A stretch of DNA of 64,000 nucleotides from Macrostomum hystrix (taxonomy: Eukaryota; Platyhelminthes; Macrostomidae), in NCBI GenBank assembly GCA_950097015.1, contig CATNEN010000038.1:17370001-17434000 (forward strand), in the 5' to 3' direction. This document shows positions 1 to 9,943 of the stretch, one piece after another (the stretch's first letter is position 1; each line of letters opens with the position of its first letter). The notes under the pieces were generated by a model, which saw only the letters and a list, made by a program, of their open reading frames with translations, was not told where the DNA came from and did not search any database. Position numbers and translations under genes: made by a program.

Positions 1-530
1 ATATCTGGGTGGGGAATCCTAGTTTGGGGAAATCTACGTCCAGGTGGGAAATCCCAGCTTGGGGAACCCCTTTGTCTACGTGGAAAATCCCAGTTTGGGG
101 AAATCTTGGTCCGGGTGGGAGAATCCGGGTGATCCTTGATCCGGGTGGGAGTATCCCCTAATCCGGGTGGGGTTAGGGGATATAGACATCTAGATGGGAA
201 ACCACCACTGGGAAGATGCATATCTGGGTGGGGAATCCTAGTTTAGGGAAATCTACGTCCAGGTGGGAAATCCCAGCTAGGGGAAATCCCTTTTCCTACA
301 TGGGAAATCCCAGCTTGGGGAAATCTTGGTCCGGGTCGGAAAATTCGGGTTTGGGGAAATATACACCTAGTTGGGAAATCACAGTTTGGGGAGGTCCTTC
401 GTCTTAATGGGAAATCCCAGTTTGGCGAAATCCCAGTTTGGGGAAATCCCTTCGTCTAAGTGGGAAATTACAGTTTGAGAAAAATCCACGTCTAGGCGGG
501 AAATACCAGTTGGAGTTATTCAAATTTTGA
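1..530. repeat. Degenerate minisatellite, FAF2 intron
   Basis: Imperfect tandem repeat with units of roughly 33-36 bp built from TGGGAAATCCCAGTTTGGGG-like blocks alternating with short variable joins. It lies downstream of the last visible FAF2 exon, so it most likely fills the next FAF2 intron. Seen on the FAF2 sense (minus) strand it is C-rich. The array continues off the left edge. Confidence 0.85.
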
Positions 531-635
531 CGGTAATCTCCTGGCAGGGAAAGAGCTAATTTTAATAGGAATTTCCAGTCAATAAATATGGTATGTACTC
601 GTAAATCGTATTGCTTTCCAAAACACGAAACTCAC

Positions 636-2867
636 CTGATCCTGCTCCTCGATGAGGCGCCTATTAATCTCCAGGCTCTGCCTGCGAGCCCTCTCCTCGG
701 CCAGGTAAGGCTCAAAATCGGTGACAGCGGCGTCTAATTCGGCTAGAAGCTGCTCTAGACCGAGCAGGCCTTCAAATCTGGCTACCACAGTCATGCGGCC
801 CTGTTTCAGCACAATGAGCGCCATGAATGGATAGCCGGTTTCTCGTAGAGCCTGGATTTCCGAAATTTCGAAATTTGCTACGATTTTGTGAAAATATAAT
901 TATTGATATACATAGAAAACAAATATAATGGTTAGATAGTAAGCGATATCGAATCCTTAGGAATTAACTAACTATCGGGATTCAAAGTCTTTTAGTGATC
1001 CCAAACATATTTATAACACCTACATTTGATACAATAGGATTCAAGTGGGATTTCAAGTCCTTAATATGGGATTCTAAATCCAATAATAAAATCCCCTAGG
1101 ATCAAGAATCTACAGAAGATATAGTTCTTTAGGATTTTAAGCCCCTTACTCTTGATATAATACTGTGGGATTGCATAAAATTCCATGGGATCTAGAATCT
1201 ATTGAATATACAGATACTCTAAGGTGAGACATAGCGTTTGAGCACACCTGAGACACCCGCGCACCCTCCGGACTGCTAACTGAGCACATCCAGAAATTGA
1301 TGCCGGAGGCCTGGAGAAAGGCGGTGAAGACTTCGCTAATGAGGACCTGGCGGCAGAACTGATCGGTGTCCTGGTGACTCTCCGCGTGCAGATAGGCCAA
1401 TAGGAAGCGCAGCTCGCTCCTAGCAGCGTCGAGGGCCTGCGAATTAATGAGGCGGAGATGTTAGTGAACGTGAGCCAGAGACACTACACTGGATTGGAAA
1501 GGAAAATTAAATAGAGTAGATAATGAGGCGGAGATGGAGAAATATAAGAAAAAAAAGAAACGGAATAGGCTAGAGGAATGGGGGGAGAGAGGGAACTATA
1601 AGAGGGGAGGATGGAGAAATGGAAGAGGGGGGGAGAAATGGGAGAAGAAGAAGGACAAAGGGGGAGGAGGGAGAAATGGGAGAAGAAGAAGGACAAAGGG
1701 GGAGGAGGGAGAAATGGAAGAGGGGGAGAAATGGGAGAAGAAGGACAAAGGGGGAGGAGGGAGAAATGGAAGAGGGGGAGAAATGGGAGAAGAAGAAGGA
1801 CAAAGGGGGAGGAGGGAGAAATGGAAGAGGGGGAGAAATGGGAGAAGAAGAAGGACAAAGGGGGAGGAGGGAGAAATGGAAGAGGGGGGGGGAGAAATGG
1901 GAGAAGAAGAAGGGCAAATGGGGAGGAGGGAGAAATGGAGGGAGGCTTGGCAAGCGTACCCTCTCTTCTTCCTGGCGACAACCAGGATCGGGGCCGAGCG
2001 GGCAGGACAAATGGGAGTAGAAAGGGTAAAAGAAGATTAGGGAAAATTAGGTGAAGTAGAGTACGCGACTTGAGGTGAAAGGGTGCAGGATCCCACCTGG
2101 CTGTAGGAGCACACTCTAACAGGCGGATGCTGAGTGCCGTATCGCTGTTCAAACTGTTCCAAGAACTGTCTAACATCTCCAACTGGATCCGTAACTGGCC
2201 TACGCGGAGCCGCAGCCACAGCGGCCGGTCTCAGTATGGAAAATACAAAACGGAGCAGCGAGCCAACCGAATGGCCAACAAAGCGAAATGGTAGCAGTAG
2301 TAGGCCCTCTAGCCAGCCGAGCCAGCCCAGCGGCTGTCTGGGCCGCAACTGACTACTGCCCGGGCCGGCGGAAGTAATCAGGCGAGCGCGCGAATCCGAA
2401 GCCAACAGAGGCGGCGGCTGCGGAGCCTGCGGCTGGGAGCGGCGCTGATAAACTATCGAAGGCCCGGCTGAGGATGAGGAATTTGACGAAGAGGAATTGA
2501 GCTGCCGCTGCTGCTGCTGCTGCTGGCCAACACTGCCGCCAAACAGTCTATCGGTAGCCTGCATCAAATCCCATTGAACCTCCTCTAGTTGTCGCCTACA
2601 CTGGGGCAATTCTAAGCCGGAAATCTGTTGATAATGCAGCAGAGTCTCAGTCTGCGACATTGACAGCTGATCCTCGAAATCTTCATTCGGATTGTTGCGA
2701 TTGCAACTGTCGGCATTGTCGTTAGTTGCCACCCGAGCATCGTCGTCCTCTTCGTCGCTAGTGGCTTCGCTGGCGGAGTTTCTAGGCGATGATTTTCCTA
2801 TTTTCTGATGGTCGGCAACTGACACTTCTGCTAATTCTTGCACTGGGTCTGCTTCTTCCTCGGACAT
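636..2867 (-). CDS. FAF2: FAF2/UBXD8-like UBA-UAS protein, 5' three exons (partial)
   Basis: FAF2 is an ER and lipid-droplet hairpin protein that recruits p97/VCP in ER-associated degradation. Coding exons are 2867-2097 (ATG at 2867, 257 codons), 1436-1248 (63) and 851-636 (72), all joining in phase 0 with GT/AG sites. Residues about 73-110 form a UBA domain (TETLLHYQQISGLELPQCRR). Residues about 180-214 are the hydrophobic membrane hairpin (LGWLGWLEGLLLLPFRFV). VTDPVGD and ELRFLLAYLHAESHQDTDQF begin the UAS thioredoxin-like domain, followed by YPFMALIVLKQGRMTVVARF and then a charged helix. These match the family order closely. The UBX domain must lie off the left edge. The acidic N-terminal extension, a six-Gln run and a Ser/Asn-rich linker (residues 115-133) are additions relative to vertebrate FAF2. 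Exon 2 uses a GTGTGC donor. Confidence 0.93.
1520..1945. repeat. Purine-strand minisatellite, FAF2 intron 1
   Basis: Nearly pure purine on the plus strand (GGGAGGAGGGAGAAATGG with AGAAGAAGGACAAAGG inserts, about 40-60 bp higher-order units). The gene is on the minus strand, so the pre-mRNA here is an almost G-free polypyrimidine tract. The long open frames on both strands are by-products of the stop-free repeat. Confidence 0.9.
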
Positions 2868-3065
2868 TGCGATTTTTGATTGATACGTTAATCAGAATGC
2901 ACCGATTTCTAGTCGCGTTGAAATACTATTCGTCCGCGTTTATAGTGCAAAAGACTACAGGACTGAAAGTAATTATAATTTGAGTTATCCAATTAGGAAA
3001 TCCTTTTTCTAAATAGGATTCTAGCCTAGCCCTAAAATATAAATTTATGAACCTGCATTTGAGGA

Positions 3066-4140
3066 TTGTCACTTCATTCCAAGGATTTTCATTTCATTCC
3101 AAGGCTTGTCACTTCATTCCAAGGCTTGTCATTTCATTCCAAGGCTTGTCATTTCATTCCAAGGATTTTCACTTCATTCCAAGGCTTGTCACTTCATTCC
3201 AAGGCTTGTCACTTCATTCCAAGGCTTGTCACTTCATTCCAAGGCTTGTCATTTCATTCCAAGGCTTGTCATTTCATTCCAAGGATTTTCACTTCATTCC
3301 AAGGCTTGTCACTTCATTCCAAGGATTTTCATTTCATTCCAAGGATTTTCATTTCATTCCAAGGCTTGTCATTTCATTCCAAGGCTTGTCACTTCATTCC
3401 AAGGCTTGTCATTTCATTCCAAGGATTTTCATTTCATTCCAAGGCTTGTCACTTCATTCCAAGGCTTGTCACTTCATTCCAAGGCTTTTCACTTCATTCC
3501 AAGGCTTGTCACTTCATTCCAAGGCTTGTCACTTCATTCCAAGGCTTGTCACTTCATTCCAAGGATTTTCATTTCATTCCAAGGCTTGTCACTTCATTCC
3601 AAGGCTTGTCACTTCATTCCAAGGCTTTTCACTTCATTCCAAGGCTTGTCACTTCATTCCAAGGCTTGTCACTTCATTCCAAGGCTTGTCACTTCATTCC
3701 AAGGCTTTTCACTTCATTCCAAGGCTTGTCACTTCATTCCAAGGCTTGTCACTTCATTCCAAGGCTTGTCACTTCATTCCAAGGCTTGTCACTTCAATCC
3801 AAGGCTTGTCACTTCATTCCAAGGCTTGTCACTTCATTCCAAGGCTTGTCACTTCATTCCAAGGCTTGTCACTTCATTCCAAGGCTTGTCACTTCATTCC
3901 AAGGCTTGTCATTTCATTCCAAGGCTTGTAATTTCATTCCAAGGCTTGTCACTTCATTCCAAGGCTTGTCACTTCATTCCAAGGCTTGTCACTTCATTCC
4001 AAGGCTTGTCACTTCATTCCAAGGCTTGTCACTTCATTCCAAGGCTTGTCACTTCATTCCAAGGCTTGTCACTTCATTCCAAGGCTTGTCACTTCATTCC
4101 AAGGCTTGTCACTTCAATCCAAGGCTTGTCATTTCATTCT
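3066..4140. repeat. 20-bp minisatellite, about 54 copies
   Basis: Near-perfect head-to-tail copies of AAGGCTTGTCACTTCATTCC with exactly 20-bp spacing. Variants are restricted to a few positions (GCTTGTC/GATTTTC, ACTT/ATTT). It lies upstream of the FAF2 start and downstream of MTX2. The unit contains no stop codon in any plus-strand frame, so three overlapping plus-strand open frames of about 300-360 codons result. There is no sign of coding selection. Confidence 0.97.
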
Positions 4141-4589
4141 AGAGCTTTTATTTTAAACTTATTTAATAATTATAGAAATTTGTAGCAACAAATAAAATAA
4201 TTTCTTTAATCTCTAACGAGTGTGAAATAAAATTAAATCAATTTTTAGCTTTCGGCTCTTTGATTGCAAACAGCAAATGGATTTGTCTGTAATTTTTTAT
4301 TAACAAAGAGATAAGGAGGCAACACAGATGACAGAAACTGACCGGTATTGTCAAAATTTATGCTATAATATCCTGATAATAGTTTCTTTTGAAATATTAA
4401 CAAATCAAAGAAGACTAACTAAATAGGCCTTAAAATAGTAGGTATAAGCTAGCGAAATAAGCAGTTTGTCTAACAGCTAGATTTGTCTATTTTTTAAGAA
4501 AAATGCGCACAAACTAACTATTTATAGACACTCTACAATCAACCTAGAAATCTAAATTTTAACTGATTAGCTAGTCATTAGTTGAAGCA
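4141..4589. other. MTX2 3' flank, AT-rich
   Basis: AT-rich unique sequence between the 20-bp array and the MTX2 stop codon. It probably holds the MTX2 3' UTR (minus-strand AATAAA-like words near 4297). No open frame or repeat of note. Confidence 0.5.
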
Positions 4590-7500
4590 TCATCTAGGCA
4601 ACAGCTTAGCAACTAGAGCCTTGTGATAAGCGATCAATTCTGGCTGTGCGTTTGCCAATTCGAATAGCGTTTCGTAGCCAGCTAGGCCTTGACAACTCGT
4701 AGCGAATGTCAACAATCCGCAGACTAGACAGTCTAATCCGGTTGGTTGCGGACTATTTAATAAGTGACCCGTGGTCTGCTCTTTGGCTAGTAGGCCCAGA
4801 GAGCAGAATATCCAATTGGCCTCTTCGGCTGCCTGTGGCAACAAAATTATAAAAGCGATTATTTATTTATTTTAGATAGAATGCTTGTAATGAGGCTGAG
4901 AATAGGGTACCTGAGAGTGGATTTACCTATGGATGGGTTTACCTATAGATAGGCTTAACTGAGGATGGATTTACCTGATGATGGGTTTATGTAAAAATGA
5001 GTTTATTTGAGAATGAGTTTACCTAAGAATGGGTTTACCTGAGGATTGGGTTTACCTATGGATGGGTTTACCTTTGGATGTGTTTATCTGAGGATAGGTT
5101 TACCTATGGATGGGTCTACCTAAGGATGGGTTTATCTGATGATGGGTTTACCTATAGATGGGTTTACTTATGGATGGGTTTACCTAAGGATGGATTTATT
5201 TGAGGATGGGTTTATCTGAGGATGAGTTTATACGAGGATGGGTTTACCTATGGATGGGTTTATCTGAGGATGGGTTTATCTGAGGATGGGTTTATCTGAG
5301 GATGGGTTTATCTAAGGATGGGTTTATCTGAGGATGGGTTTATCTGAGGATGGGTTTATCTGAGGATGGGTTTATCTGAGGATGGGTTTATCTGAGGATG
5401 GGTTTATCTGAGGATGGGTTTATCTGAGTAGAGATTATCTCTGCTTTACCTGATGCGCTCCCTGCCAGCCGATAGCATCGAGGCGAGCTCGAACTCGCGA
5501 CCTCGCCTGACGAGGCAGCAACCAGGCCAGCGGTCGCACCATACCGTGCGCGTAGCCGGGCCTAGTCTGATCGGAGTAGGTAGACTCAGGCAGCCAGGTG
5601 AGGTGCTCGATCAGGCAAGAGATAGCTGAACTAAATGCATTCAAATAAGACTGCACCGCAGCCAGCAGAACGGCTGCCGAATGAGCATCGGCCGCTTCTG
5701 AGCTCGACGCGTCGTTGGCATTGTTGCCAGGCAACGGACGCAAAATGCCTCGAGTGCGATGAAAATGATCGCAGATGCAGGCAAAGTCGGTCAATAACTG
5801 GCCTTCGTGATGAACTATAGGTGTCACACCTGGGTAACGTTTGTTACGAAAGGTTAAAGCAATGAACTTTAGATTGAAGATTTCGTTTGAGGATAATTTC
5901 GAGGGGTATTAAGGGATCTTTGGGAAGATTATCACCTGGCCATGGATTGATAGGAACGATAACTACAAACGGATTAGGGACTTATAAGCAGGTAATAAAT
6001 TATCTATTGATTCATGATTGACAGAAATAGATTTACTTCGGGATTTCGAGAAATTAGCAATTCGACAATTCGACAATCAACGGTTCTCGTCCGGGGTGTC
6101 TGAAAGTGGCAAAAACAACCAATATGGGCAGAAGAATTTTGATCACAGTTAGGGAACTATCGTGAAGTAGGCAGTGTATTTTTGAAATACCAACTGGTTT
6201 ATAGCCTGGTTTATCTACTGTTTAGGGGTTGTTCAGTAGTATATTTAAAAGTAATATATGAATGGACTAGCTTTTTTTGCCCGTTGTTTCTGGGGCAGAA
6301 ATTTAAAGCAAAGCAGTAAGCAATTCACGTCTCTGTATTAACTTTATAGTGAAGGTCACCATATATTCATTTACTGCATTAATGAAAAGTGAAGAGTTTG
6401 TTTAAGGGTGTTTTAAGTAAAAAATAAGTGAAAAGTTTGTCCAAACAGCCCCCTCTTGATTACTTCTTTAGAAACATGTCTCTTAGCCACTCCTCTATAC
6501 AGTCAGTGGCAGATCCAGGAATTTTGTTTTGGGGCGGTCTGTCAGGGGAGCGCCATGAGAAACACAGAGTGGGTGCCAGCGGCCGAAAAAGGGCGCCAGG
6601 AGCCAAGAAAGGGCGCCAGCGGCTGAAAAACGGGAGCCAGCGGCTGAAAAAGGGGCGCCAGCGGCCGAAAAGGGGCGCCAGTGCTGCGACTGGCGCCCCT
6701 GGTGGGGGCATCTTATTCCCATGATTAAAATTTAGGGGGGCGACTGCCCCCCCGCCCCCCCCCCTAAATCTGCCTCTGTATACAGTATGCATGTACACGC
6801 GTATACATAAGGAAAATAGCCATGACATAACAATAACAATGTCAAAGAAACAAAATTAAACTGTTTCAGAGTTCAGAGTTAGACAGGTCAAGGTCAATTC
6901 GTGACTACTTTTCTATTAATTGCTTGCGAGTCACCTCAAGGCCTGGGGATACACCACATTCTTCGTTCTTCCCCTTGGTGCGAAAATGAATAGGCCAGCT
7001 GGAGTTCCAACACGGGAGCAGGCGACATAAAGCTGCCCATGCGAGAAGCAAGGAGTCTCCAGGTTGATGCCAGCCACCTTCAGCGACTGTCCCTGAGCCT
7101 TGTTAATAGTCATCGCAAAGCACACTCTCACAGGGAACTGCAGTCGCTTGAACTGAAATGGCAGGTCCGTGGGGATAATTGGAATCCGGGGAACGAACAC
7201 AGACTCTCCTCTGCCAGATCCAGTCATTATCGTGGCCTCAATCACGTGTGGGAAGAGCCGCCTGACTATCAGTCTGGTGCCGTTACACAGCCTTGGCGCA
7301 TTCAGGTTGCGGAGGAGCATAATTGGTGCCCCAACTTTCAGCTGCAAGTTGTGCGATGGAGTTCCAGGAGGATCTAGAGAGTTCAGAAACTCAACAGGAT
7401 ACTCCACAGCGGTGTCATCAGTCAACGTTGTATCAATTGACTTGTAGGTGAAAACTGCACCTGGCAACTCCTGAAGGAGTTGGTAGTTAATTTCGTTGGC

Positions 7501-8455
7501 GGCATCATTTCTAGGACACAGAATTGCCCTCTCTGACAGCCAGTCAACGCCAGCCTCTCTCTTTCTTCTATCCCAGGCTGGCTGGAGAGAAATATCGACC
7601 GGAGAGCCCTGCGCACTGGGACGCCACCGCACTCACCGCACTCAGTCTCAGTGCTGCTTGGGGGCCAGTAGACAGTCTAGGGGTTTGGGCTGTGTACATT
7701 CACGGCTTGAAATACAATGTACAGTCTGGGGCTTCGGCGCCCGGGGAAGGGAGGGGGTGGCTGTAATAAAATTTGGCCCGCAGAGTGGCGGAGGGGAGTT
7801 GGGGTGGCTGTCCTCGGAAAACAAAAAGTGACTCACTTTGAGATGATGCAGCTTTGCTCTGGATTGAGTAGAGATGTTCAAAATTGACAGCATTGTTGGA
7901 AAACATGTAAAGTGTAAGTGGATCAAATTTGGAGAAAATCTGACAAAGTGGGGCGACGATATGTCGAATTGAGTGATTTTTTGACGATTTTTGAGCAGTT
8001 TTTTGCACTTTTGAGCAGGAAGGAAATGATTTTTCGGGAATTTGAGTAGCCTATTGCACTCAGCGTAGGTGGTTTTAGGTATGTGCAAAGTTTGGTGCGA
8101 TTTGGTTGAGCGGTTTCGGCGTCTATAAAGACAAAAGGTTGCACACAGACAGACAGACAGACAGACAGAGTTTTCACTTTTATATATATAGATAAAATTA
8201 ACAATATTTGCTCACCAGTAGGCGACACCCATTCACAGTTGCGCAGTTGAGTCTCAGTGAAAGCAATGCCATATCTGTGAAGCAACAGTCGAAGGCATTC
8301 GGCAAACAGACGCTCCGGTGGGAGAGCGGCTTCAACTGTGGTGGTAAAAGAAAATTTCAAGAAAAAATCTTTTTTAAAGAGATAAAATGATAAATTTGAA
8401 GCATCATTGAAAACTCACTCGATGTAAGCAATATTTTAGCCTCATCCGTAGCCAT
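4590..8455 (-). CDS. MTX2: Metaxin-2 (complete, 4 exons)
   Basis: Metaxins are GST-like outer mitochondrial membrane proteins of the SAM/import machinery. Four exons join in frame: 8455-8419 (ATG at 8455), 8335-8216, 5829-5450 and 4832-4590 (TAA). This gives 780 nt or 259 residues, against 263 for human metaxin-2. Diagnostic segments are ILLTSIEAALPPERL, CEWVSPTGVTPIVHHEGQLL (the SPSG-x-VPF region of the N-terminal thioredoxin-like half), then LAWLLPRQARSRVRARL followed by DAIGW, the family's AIGW word, and PTGLDCLVCGLL near the C-terminus (PTELDALVFGHL in vertebrates). There is no C-terminal membrane anchor, as expected for metaxin-2 and unlike metaxin-1. Phases 1, 1 and 0 are consistent at all junctions. 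Intron 2 (2.4 kb) carries a Helitron, and intron 3 a 16-bp minisatellite. Confidence 0.93.
4905..5432. repeat. 16-bp minisatellite, MTX2 intron 3
   Basis: Units of TCTGAGGATGGGTTTA and variants (CTATGGATGGGTTTAC). On the MTX2 sense strand the unit is C-rich and G-poor (TAAACCCATCCTCAGA). Distal copies read AGGTAAACC on the sense strand, resembling the authentic exon 3 donor CAG|GTAAAG at 5450/5449. Copies near the exon read AGATAAACC and lack the GT. Confidence 0.92.
6060..6240. repeat. Copy of dispersed repeat family D (end fragment)
   Basis: Shares GGAACTATCGTGAAGTAGGC and a terminal block ending in CTACTGTTTA with copies at 47342-47545 and 50252-51196. It abuts the 3' end of the Helitron at 6267. 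Non-coding. Identity to the other copies is moderate. Confidence 0.6.
6504..6778. mobile_element. hAT-type MITE with 8-bp TSD
   Basis: Terminal inverted repeats CAGTGGCAGATCCAGGA and (reverse complement of right end) CAGAGGCAGATTTAGGG are flanked by a perfect 8-bp target duplication, TATACAGT, at 6496-6503 and 6779-6786. The 275-bp interior contains a short tandem array of a roughly 20-bp GGGCGCCAGCGGC-type unit and no transposase. It sits inside the Helitron, so it inserted later. Confidence 0.92.
6931..7632 (-). pseudogene. Helitron Pif1-like helicase, C-terminal remnant
   Basis: Open frame of 233 codons whose C-terminal 200 residues match the end of the SF1B helicase domain of Helitron Rep-Hel proteins: WLSERAILCPRND (about 31-43), LKVGAPIMLLRNLNAPRLCN with GTRL, FAMTINKAQGQS (172-183, superfamily-1 motif V region) and LYVACSRV (201-208, motif VI). 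Walker A and B and the whole Rep nuclease are missing. The first about 29 residues look like deletion-junction sequence. Without its N-terminal motifs it cannot be an active helicase. It runs in the same orientation as the host gene. Confidence 0.9.
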
Positions 8456-8574
8456 ATAAGTTTGTAGTTTACAGTGTTTATTAGTCAACTAGCCAATGGA
8501 CAATGCGACAACAGCTGCAATGAAAATAAGTCTAAAGTTGCTTGACATATATTATAAACTAACATCCCTAGTAG

Positions 8575-8867
8575 GGAGTGAGTGGCTGAGCGGTTAACGC
8601 CTCTGCATCTCGCACCAAGGTCCGAGCTCGCACCGAGGCCACATTCATTTGAAATTTACGCCCTTGAGGGGCAACCTCCAAGGCACAGTGAAGTTTACAC
8701 TGCCTGACGATGAGAAAGTCAGGACAGGTGTACACACCTTGTGTGGGCGTGTGCTTGAGTACAGTATCTGTGAGCATGTGTGCTCAGGAGTCAGCGAAAT
8801 GGGCAGAATTGCCTCCTCGCTGGCTTCGGGTCTAGTGTCACCTCTTGTAAATTACTATTATTATAAA
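8575..8867 (+). mobile_element. SINE family A, nearly full-length copy
   Basis: tRNA-derived head with an A box in GTGGCTGAGCGGTTAACGC, then a body with ACGCCCTTGAGGG, CTGCCTGACGATGAGAAAG and GCCTCCTCGCTGGCT, and an ATTATTATA tail. Probable target duplications ATCCCTAGTAG (8564-8574) and ATCCCTACTAG (8868-8878) differ at one base. Located just upstream of the MTX2 start. Confidence 0.85.
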
Positions 8868-8884
8868 ATCCCTACTAGCCAGGG

Positions 8885-9150
8885 CGGCAGATAAATGACT
8901 TGATGGTCGGTGGTTCGACTCCCGAGTCCCGACTCTAATGGAATAATTTATTTCTTTAAGCAAGACACTTCAAACTGTGCATCAATTGCTTCAGTTCACC
9001 CAGCTGTTAAATGTAGACCAGCATTAGCAGGAGTAATTGAGGGTGGCTGTGGCGTCCCTTGGTGTGGCGTAACCAGATCCCCCTTAACAAGGATCAGGGC
9101 CATAGAATATAAGAGATTGTCTGACCTAATACTTAAAAATTATAAATAAA
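8885..9150 (+). mobile_element. SINE family B copy
   Basis: Contains a B-box-like GGTTCGACTCCC and the family core GCAAGACACTTC ... TTGCTTCAGTTCACCCAGCT, then GGTGTGGCGT. The same core recurs at 16925, 18713, 54828 and (partly) 61640. The 5' tRNA head is truncated or degenerate, and the tail ends in TATAAATAAAC. Confidence 0.75.
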
Positions 9151-9943
9151 CAAAATCTTGAGTCTTTACAATATTAAGCACGTTTGCATAGAAAGAGCAA
9201 AAGAACGGATGCATATATTTATATTTATAAATATATAGATAATATTTTGTCTTGCATTTTAATAATTATTGATGTCGATATTTTCACTAAAATAAACTAA
9301 ACTGTTTAGCGACTGTATAATGAAACTGGTGTTATACTATTGTCTTTGTAATTGTGTCAGCCAGTAAATCGTTACAAGCTACTAAGAAGTAGTAGTATAC
9401 GATAAATTGAGCACCAGATTTGTTTTTAAAAAATGAAAACAGGTAGTCACAGTTAGTTTTTAACTAGATTTTCGTATATAGATATTGAACATAATTTTGA
9501 TTTTGGAAGATGTGAAGATGTCTTTGCTTTAATAATAAAATAACATGTTTTAAATAAACAACACAATCAAAATATCTCATCAGTTGTGAGCAGAATTTTT
9601 TTATTTAAGTAGCACAAAAAACTAACAAACAAACAAAAAACAAACCCGGATATGCAAGTAAACAACAATAACAAAATTGAGAACATTTTTGTGAGAACAC
9701 ACGCACACACACACACTGTCAACTTAAAAGAAGGTTTGAAATAAGTTTCTTTAAATAAATAGATTACAAGAAAATAGGACAATTTTGATTTATTTATTAA
9801 AAAATCAATCGATGTGCAATCAACTCTGCAAGAAAAACTAGTAGACACAATCAGTCGGCGGGTCGGTTGGGATGTAAGCACAAACAGAGAACAGATAAGT
9901 AAAATATTGTTCATGAATAAATTGTCAAAGTGTGTTTCTACCG
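9151..9943. other. AT-rich interval between MTX2 and MAP2K
   Basis: Mostly unique AT-rich DNA with a short (CA)n tract near 9697-9717 and minus-strand AATAAA words near 9600 that could be the kinase gene's polyadenylation signals. No convincing coding sequence. Confidence 0.5.

Larger units (their letters stand above)
6267..8192 (-). mobile_element. Non-autonomous Helitron in MTX2 intron 2
   Basis: Read on the minus strand, the element starts at 8192 with 5'-TCTATATATATAAAAGTG, followed by a (TCTG)n run and a region reading GACGCCGAAACCGCTCAACC, typical of Helitron left ends. It ends at 6267 with CTAG, preceded by a short hairpin (TGCCC, loop, GGGCA) and an A-rich spacer. Flanking bases are A (5') and T (3'), the expected AT insertion site with no target duplication. 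Inside lies only the C-terminal part of the Pif1-type helicase, with no Rep domain, so the copy is internally deleted. A hAT MITE (6504-6778) is nested within. Boundaries are inferred by eye. The left end is firmer than the right. Confidence 0.75.

Noticed and set aside
1534-2182. Gly/Lys/Glu-rich and Pro/Phe/Ser-rich open frames on both strands
   Set aside because: They are translations of the purine-rich minisatellite in FAF2 intron 1. A real gene is spliced across this stretch.
3047-4185. Three overlapping plus-strand open frames of 294-359 codons
   Set aside because: All are produced by a stop-free 20-bp tandem repeat whose period is not a multiple of three. The frames are equivalent rotations of one peptide and no start, splice or family evidence exists.
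6428-6828. Pro/Arg-rich open frames around 6500-6800
   Set aside because: They coincide with the GC-rich tandem interior of the hAT MITE and change frame between strands without any conserved domain.
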